Source: Aquibium sp. ELW1220
Lineage (GTDB): Bacteria; Pseudomonadota; Alphaproteobacteria; Rhizobiales; Rhizobiaceae
Direction: 5' to 3'
NCBI RefSeq assembly: GCF_030398385.1
Contig: NZ_JAOAOQ010000049.1
Coordinates: forward strand, 1-37,150
DNA length: 37,150 nt
Part shown: piece after piece, positions 33,721 through 37,150 of the stretch
Layout of the letters: each line of letters opens with the position of its first letter
How positions within the stretch are numbered: the first letter of the stretch is position 1
Notes under the pieces: generated by a model
The model's input: only the letters and a program-made list of their open reading frames with translations
The model's database searches: none
What the model was told of the DNA's origin: nothing
Program-made: the position numbers and the translations under genes

Positions 33721-33794
33721 GCGTCGCCGTCGCGATCGAGGTCGGCCCGCTCGGCCGGGACAGCCTGCGCCGGGCCGGCGCGGCGGCGCCCTGA
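33717..33794 (+). CDS. Possible 25-residue coupled mini-ORF
   Basis: ATG at 33717 overlaps the paaK stop (ATGA), and the frame ends with TGA at 33792-33794, overlapping the ATG of the TetR gene (TGATG). The peptide would be MSVAVAIEVGPLGRDSLRR plus AGAAAP. It has no recognised family, and its AAGGG is too close to the ATG to be a good ribosome site. It may simply pass re-initiating ribosomes from paaK to the regulator, or be chance. Confidence 0.3.
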   Translation: MSVAVAIEVGPLGRDSLRRAGAAAP

Positions 33795-34411
33795 TGGCGC
33801 GCAGCCGCGCCCGGGACTACGACGAGAAGCGCCTGTCACTGCTGCGCCAGGCCGCCGCGGTCTTTGCGCGCGACGGCTACGACCGCGCCTCGATGGCCGG
33901 CCTCGCCGCCGAATGCGGCGTGTCGAAGGCGCTGTTCTACCACTACTACGCCTCCAAGGAGGCGCTGCTCTTCGACATCATCAGCACCCATCTCGAAGAG
34001 CTCGTCGAGGCGGTGGAGGCAGCCGACGATGCGGCCCTTGCGCCCGAACTCCGGCTGGAACGGCTGGTCGGCGCCCTGCTCGAGGCCTATCGCGACGCCG
34101 ACGCCGAGCACAAGCTGCAGATCGGCACGATGCAGATCCTGCCCGACGCCGAGCAGGCGCAGCTGAAGGCGCTGGAGCGCCAGCTCGTCGCCCGCTTCGC
34201 CGAGGCGATCCGCGCCGTCGCACCCGAAGCCTTCGAGGGCACGCCGCTGCTCAAGCCCGTCACCATGAGCCTCTTCGGCATGCTCAACTGGTTCTACATG
34301 TGGTTCCGCGAGGGCGGCCCGGTCGGCCGGGCCGATTATGCGCTGCTCGCCACCCGGCTCCTGGTCGGCGGGGTGAGAGACCTCGCCGCCCGCCCCATGA
34401 CGGATCGATGA
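33794..34411 (+). CDS. TetR family regulator in the phenylacetate cluster
   Basis: 205 residues. The helix-turn-helix is in AAAVFARDGYDRASMAGLAA followed by ECGVSKALFYHYYASKEAL; the rest is a helical ligand domain ending in LLATRLLVGGVRDLA. It is in the paaI-paaK unit, so it likely represses that operon and the divergent P450-paaZ unit through the palindrome at 31871, with phenylacetyl-CoA as a reasonable inducer (the PaaR-type arrangement of some proteobacteria). This link is inferred. Good family match and full length. Confidence 0.88.
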   Translation: MARSRARDYDEKRLSLLRQAAAVFARDGYDRASMAGLAAECGVSKALFYHYYASKEALLFDIISTHLEELVEAVEAADDAALAPELRLERLVGALLEAYRDADAEHKLQIGTMQILPDAEQAQLKALERQLVARFAEAIRAVAPEAFEGTPLLKPVTMSLFGMLNWFYMWFREGGPVGRADYALLATRLLVGGVRDLAARPMTDR

Positions 34412-34485
34412 TCCCGCGCTTGTGATTTCCCGCCGGAGGGCTGCGCGCCTAACGTCGGTGCTCCAACCTCTGGGGGAAGTCCGCA

Positions 34486-35439
34486 ATGACCCGCATCACC
34501 GAAGACCAGTACCGGCGCCTCGTCTCCCGCCGCAGCGTCCTCAAGGGCAGTGCAGCACTCGCCGCCCTGCCGCTCCTGTCCTGGACCGAGATCGCCCGCG
34601 CCGCCGAGCCGCATCGCTTCATGCAGGGCGACGCCGACGTCTCCGTCATCAGCGACGGCGAGCTGACCCTGCCGCTGAACGTCCTGTCCCCCGACGCGAC
34701 GCCCGAGCAGCTCGCCGAGATCGCGAAGACCATGGGCTGGACCGACGGCAGCGCGCACCCGTCCACAAACATCCCGCTGATCCGGATGGGCTCCGACCTG
34801 ATCCTCGTCGACACCGGCTCGGGCAACCGCTTCGCGCCGACCGCCGGCAAGCTTTCGGAAAACCTCGCTGCCGCAGGTGTCGAGCCCGGCGCGATCACCC
34901 GCGTCGTCTTCACCCACGCCCATCCCGACCATGTCTGGGGCACGGTGCTCGACGACGGCACGCTGCGCTTCCCGAACGCGACCTATCACGTCGGCGCGAC
35001 CGAGCATGCCTTCTGGACCGATCCCGACATCTTCTCCAAGCTGCCGGAGAATTTCCACGACTTCGCCCGCGGCGCGCAGCGCGACCTCGCCGCGGTCAAG
35101 GACCGGATGGTGCTGGTCAAGGGCGGCGACGACATCGTCACCGGGCTTTCGGCCATCGACACGCCCGGCCACACGCCGGGCCACATCTCACTTGCGCTCG
35201 CCGGCGGCGACGGCCTGATCATCACCGGCGATGCGCTGTCGAACCAGATCATCTCCTTCGAGCATCCGGGCTGGAAGTTCGGCTTCGACGCGATCCCCTA
35301 CCTCGCCATCGCAAACCGCCGCAGGCTGATCGACCGCATGGTCGCCGACAAGTCGGCCGTGCTCGGCTACCACTTCGCCTATCCGGGCGTCGGCATGGCC
35401 GAGGCCTCCGGCGACGCCTTCCGCTACGTCGCAGGCTGA
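34486..35439 (+). CDS. Tat-exported MBL-fold metallo-hydrolase
   Basis: 317 residues. The N-terminus has a twin-arginine signal (LVSRRSVLKGSAALAALPLL, cleavage near ARAAEP), so the folded protein is sent to the periplasm. The metallo-beta-lactamase fold has FTHAHPDHVWG (HxHxDH), DTPGHTPGHISL (third His), ITGDALSNQ (Asp) and GYHFAYPGVG (last His). The metal set is complete. Substrate unknown: relatives include lactonases, quorum-quenching enzymes and other hydrolases. It sits between the TetR regulator and paaX, with GGGGGAAG upstream of its ATG. Confidence 0.9.
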   Translation: MTRITEDQYRRLVSRRSVLKGSAALAALPLLSWTEIARAAEPHRFMQGDADVSVISDGELTLPLNVLSPDATPEQLAEIAKTMGWTDGSAHPSTNIPLIRMGSDLILVDTGSGNRFAPTAGKLSENLAAAGVEPGAITRVVFTHAHPDHVWGTVLDDGTLRFPNATYHVGATEHAFWTDPDIFSKLPENFHDFARGAQRDLAAVKDRMVLVKGGDDIVTGLSAIDTPGHTPGHISLALAGGDGLIITGDALSNQIISFEHPGWKFGFDAIPYLAIANRRRLIDRMVADKSAVLGYHFAYPGVGMAEASGDAFRYVAG

Positions 35440-35560
35440 CGGGCGGGCGGCGCCGGCTCGTCCGGCAGCCGCGGCATCGCCTCCAGACCCGGTCCGCAGC
35501 GGCCCCTGCGGCGGACCGGCGGCATCCGCCTTGCCATGGCCTTTGCCGCCGTGGCATCTC

Positions 35561-36460
35561 ATGGCGATGGACGCAACCACCGACCCGGCCCTGACCGCGC
35601 TCGAGCGGATGATAGACCGCCTGCACGCGCGCGGGCGGCTGCGCGTCTGGTCGCTGGTCGTCACCGTCTTCGGCGACGCGGTCGCGCCGCGCGGCGGCCA
35701 GGCGCCGCTGTCGCTGCTCCAGGACCTGATGATGCGGCTGCGCGTCGAGCCGGGCGCGGTCCGCACCGCGATGTCGCGGCTCGCCGCCGACCACTGGGTC
35801 TCGCGCGAGCGGGAAGGGCGCAACAGCTTCTACCGGCTGGCCGACGAAGGGCGCCATGCCTTCGACCTCGCCACGCGCCGCATCTACGCATCCGGCCCGC
35901 CTGCCTGGGACGGACGCTGGATCGTCGCCGTCGCCCCGTCGCCGGGTGAGGTCGCGCGCCGCTCCGACCGTGACCGCGACATGCGCGAGATCGGCTTCGT
36001 GCCGACCGGGCCCGGCAGCTGGATCAAGCCGCATACGGAGGGTGGCGACCCAGCCGAGGGCCTGCCCTCGGGCCTGCTCGTCATCGCCGGTGCCGCGCTG
36101 CGCATTCCGGAAGGCGTGACGCGGCTCTGGTCGCTCGACGGCAGTGCGGCAGGCTACCGCACGCTCTGCGCCGACCTGTCGCCGCTCGCCCGCGCGCTGG
36201 CCGGCGGCGCGGTCCTTGCGCCGCTCGACGCGATGGCAGCACGCATCCTCGTCAACCATGGCTGGCGCCGCCTCGTGCTGCGCGACCCCGGCTTGCCCGC
36301 CGCCCTCCTGCCGCAGGACTGGCCGGGCGAGGAGGCGAGGGCACTGGTCCGCGACCTCTACGCCCGCCTCGCCGCCCCCAGCGAAACCTGGCTCGACACC
36401 GCCGGCCTGCCGACGCAGGCCCGGCCGGAGCGGTTCCGGGGGCGCTTCGGGGGGATCTGA
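35561..36460 (+). CDS. paaX: PaaX family transcriptional regulator
   Basis: 299 residues. The N-terminal winged helix (RVWSLVVTVFGDAVAPRGGQ, LRVEPGAVRTAMSRLAADHW, REREGRNSFYRLADEG) is the PaaX DNA-binding domain; a middle domain (WDGRWIVAVAP) and the C-terminal PaaX_C region (LVNHGWRRLVLRDPGLPAAL) follow. PaaX represses phenylacetate genes and is released by phenylacetyl-CoA. Having both this and a TetR regulator in one cluster is notable. Two near starts exist (35561 and 35567); neither has a strong ribosome site. Confidence 0.93.
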   Translation: MAMDATTDPALTALERMIDRLHARGRLRVWSLVVTVFGDAVAPRGGQAPLSLLQDLMMRLRVEPGAVRTAMSRLAADHWVSREREGRNSFYRLADEGRHAFDLATRRIYASGPPAWDGRWIVAVAPSPGEVARRSDRDRDMREIGFVPTGPGSWIKPHTEGGDPAEGLPSGLLVIAGAALRIPEGVTRLWSLDGSAAGYRTLCADLSPLARALAGGAVLAPLDAMAARILVNHGWRRLVLRDPGLPAALLPQDWPGEEARALVRDLYARLAAPSETWLDTAGLPTQARPERFRGRFGGI

Positions 36461-36561
36461 GGTGCGGTGCGGTGCGGCGTAACCCGTTCCATCCCCCTTG
36501 CCTTGTCCCGGTCAGCGGGCAGGTGCGACACCCGCCGCCGTCATCCTCGGGCTTGTCCCAC
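36461..36561. other. Non-coding gap with a truncated palindromic repeat
   Basis: No gene. Begins with three GTGCG units near 36462-36477. CCGTCATCCTCGGGCTTGTC (36538-36557) looks like the first half of a common rhizobial palindromic repeat; the expected second half is missing because the IS4-like end starts here. Confidence 0.4.
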
Positions 36562-36687
36562 TGCTGTCCGGTTTAGAAAGCTGGACAAGGCGCATGACAT
36601 TGATTCTACTCGGTTTCAGACGTTTCGCGGCGTTTGGACACGAGCAGGGAGCAATGTCATGCGGCACGACAATAGCGTATTCCACAG
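36562..36687 (+). mobile_element. Left end of an IS4-like insertion element, truncated
   Basis: The segment has a short terminal-looking repeat (TGTCCGGTTTAGAAAGCTGG at 36565-36584), then a leader and a transposase start at 36659 with AGGGAG upstream. The readable residues are MRHDNSVFH, which match the N-terminus of IS4-family transposases common in rhizobia. After these nine codons the sequence switches to the IS21 end. The left boundary is an estimate; the rest of the element is presumably on the far side of the IS21 element, beyond the window. Confidence 0.6.
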
Positions 36688-37150
36688 TGTGAATCGGCAT
36701 GCAATTTTGACCCCCTAGACGGGAGGATCGGCGTCCAATTTTGACCCCCCTCATGAAGTCGATCTGCGACCATCCGTTCGTTTTGGCGAGCGGGTGGAGA
36801 GGGGATGAAGACAGTGGACACGATTGCCCGGGTTCGGCGTGCCTTTCATGTGCAGGGGTGGTCGCTCAAGCGGATCTGCCGCGAGCTGCACGTGTCGCGC
36901 AACACGGTCCGCAAGATTCTCAGGTCCGACGAGACCTCGTTCTCCTACGAGCGCGAGCGACAACCGAAGCCGAAGATCGGACCGTGGAAGGACCAGCTCG
37001 ACGGGTTCCTCAACGGCAATCTCGGCAAGGCGGCGCGCGAGCAACTGACGCTGATCCGGATTTACGAGGAACTGCGCGCGCTCGGCTATGAGGGCGGCTA
37101 CGACGCCGTGTGCCGCTATGCGAAGAGCTGGGCGAAGACGAGAGGATCGG
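36688..37150 (+). mobile_element. IS21-family element, left part
   Basis: Begins at about TGTGAATCGGC with two copies of a 23-bp end repeat, 36693-36715 and 36727-36749 (34-bp period, 21 of 23 bases the same, core CAATTTTGACCCCC). Multiple end repeats of this type are characteristic of IS21. It carries istA, cut by the window edge. It interrupts the IS4-like transposase. Confidence 0.85.
36805..37150 (+). CDS. istA: IS21-family transposase IstA, N-terminal part
   Basis: 115 residues before the window ends; no stop is reached. The start MKTVDTIARVRRAF leads into a helix-turn-helix (GWSLKRICRELHVSRNTVRK, then ILRSDE), followed by FLNGNLGKAAREQLTLIRIY and ALGYEGGYDAVCRYAK, as in IstA proteins. 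The DDE catalytic core and the helper istB are beyond the window. The ATG has AGAGGGG directly upstream. Confidence 0.9.
   Translation, partial: MKTVDTIARVRRAFHVQGWSLKRICRELHVSRNTVRKILRSDETSFSYERERQPKPKIGPWKDQLDGFLNGNLGKAAREQLTLIRIYEELRALGYEGGYDAVCRYAKSWAKTRGS

Noticed and set aside
36693-36749. Two spaced 23-bp repeats as a possible CRISPR start
   Set aside because: Only two copies with an 11-bp gap, located at an IS21 end directly before istA; they are transposon end repeats.

Overview
The window is GC-rich bacterial DNA whose coding style (dense operons, LysR/TetR/AraC regulators beside catabolic genes, GC-rich palindromic intergenic repeats, a RutR-type pyrimidine regulator, pca/paa gene sets) points to an alphaproteobacterium of the Hyphomicrobiales, most like Mesorhizobium/Phyllobacteriaceae. 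This assignment is inferred from gene content and repeat style; no rRNA or other marker is present. About 38 genes are supported. No tRNA, rRNA or CRISPR array was seen.

Layout. (1) 1-5.7 kb, mixed genes: a pyruvate-kinase-like protein with no C-terminal domain, an EthD-like protein, a NYN/LOTUS putative RNase, a divergent LysR/TSUP-exporter pair, and a VapBC-type module whose antitoxin is intact but whose toxin is a deleted, frameshifted remnant. (2) 5.8-18.2 kb, reductive pyrimidine (or dihydropyrimidine/hydantoin) breakdown: RutR divergent from beta-alanine:pyruvate aminotransferase, N-carbamoyl-beta-alanine amidohydrolase, a LysE exporter and dihydropyrimidinase; then a small secreted unknown, a phytase-like esterase, a cupin, and a four-gene ABC importer (ATPase, two permeases, NMT1/THI5-like binding protein). 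Dihydropyrimidine dehydrogenase is not in the window. (3) 18.4-19.9 kb: a cold-shock protein and a membrane fatty-acid desaturase, a plausible cold-response pair. (4) 19.9-27.8 kb, protocatechuate branch of the beta-ketoadipate pathway: pobR/pobA, pcaQ, then pcaC-pcaH-[relB-relE]-pcaG-pcaB-MFS. A toxin-antitoxin module with its own 14-bp perfect inverted-repeat operator sits between the two genes for the subunits of protocatechuate 3,4-dioxygenase. pcaD is missing. (5) 27.8-36.5 kb: a BrnTA module, then phenylacetate genes paaZ, a cytochrome P450, paaI, paaK, a TetR regulator, a Tat-exported metallo-hydrolase and paaX. The paaABCDE monooxygenase and the remaining paa genes are absent. (6) 36.5 kb to the end: the left end of an IS4-like element whose transposase is broken after about 9 codons by an IS21-family element that runs off the window.

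How it fits together. The catabolic blocks carry their own regulators, and several have readable operators: a RutR-like box before the aminotransferase, a palindrome between P450 and paaI that could serve the TetR protein, and a Pho-box-like site before the phytase-like gene. The most unusual structure is the relBE insertion inside pcaHG, which leaves pcaG and pcaB downstream of an antitoxin operator and only 14 bp behind the toxin gene. Three type II toxin-antitoxin loci (one decayed) lie at or inside block boundaries, and long palindromic repeats lie inside several transcription units.
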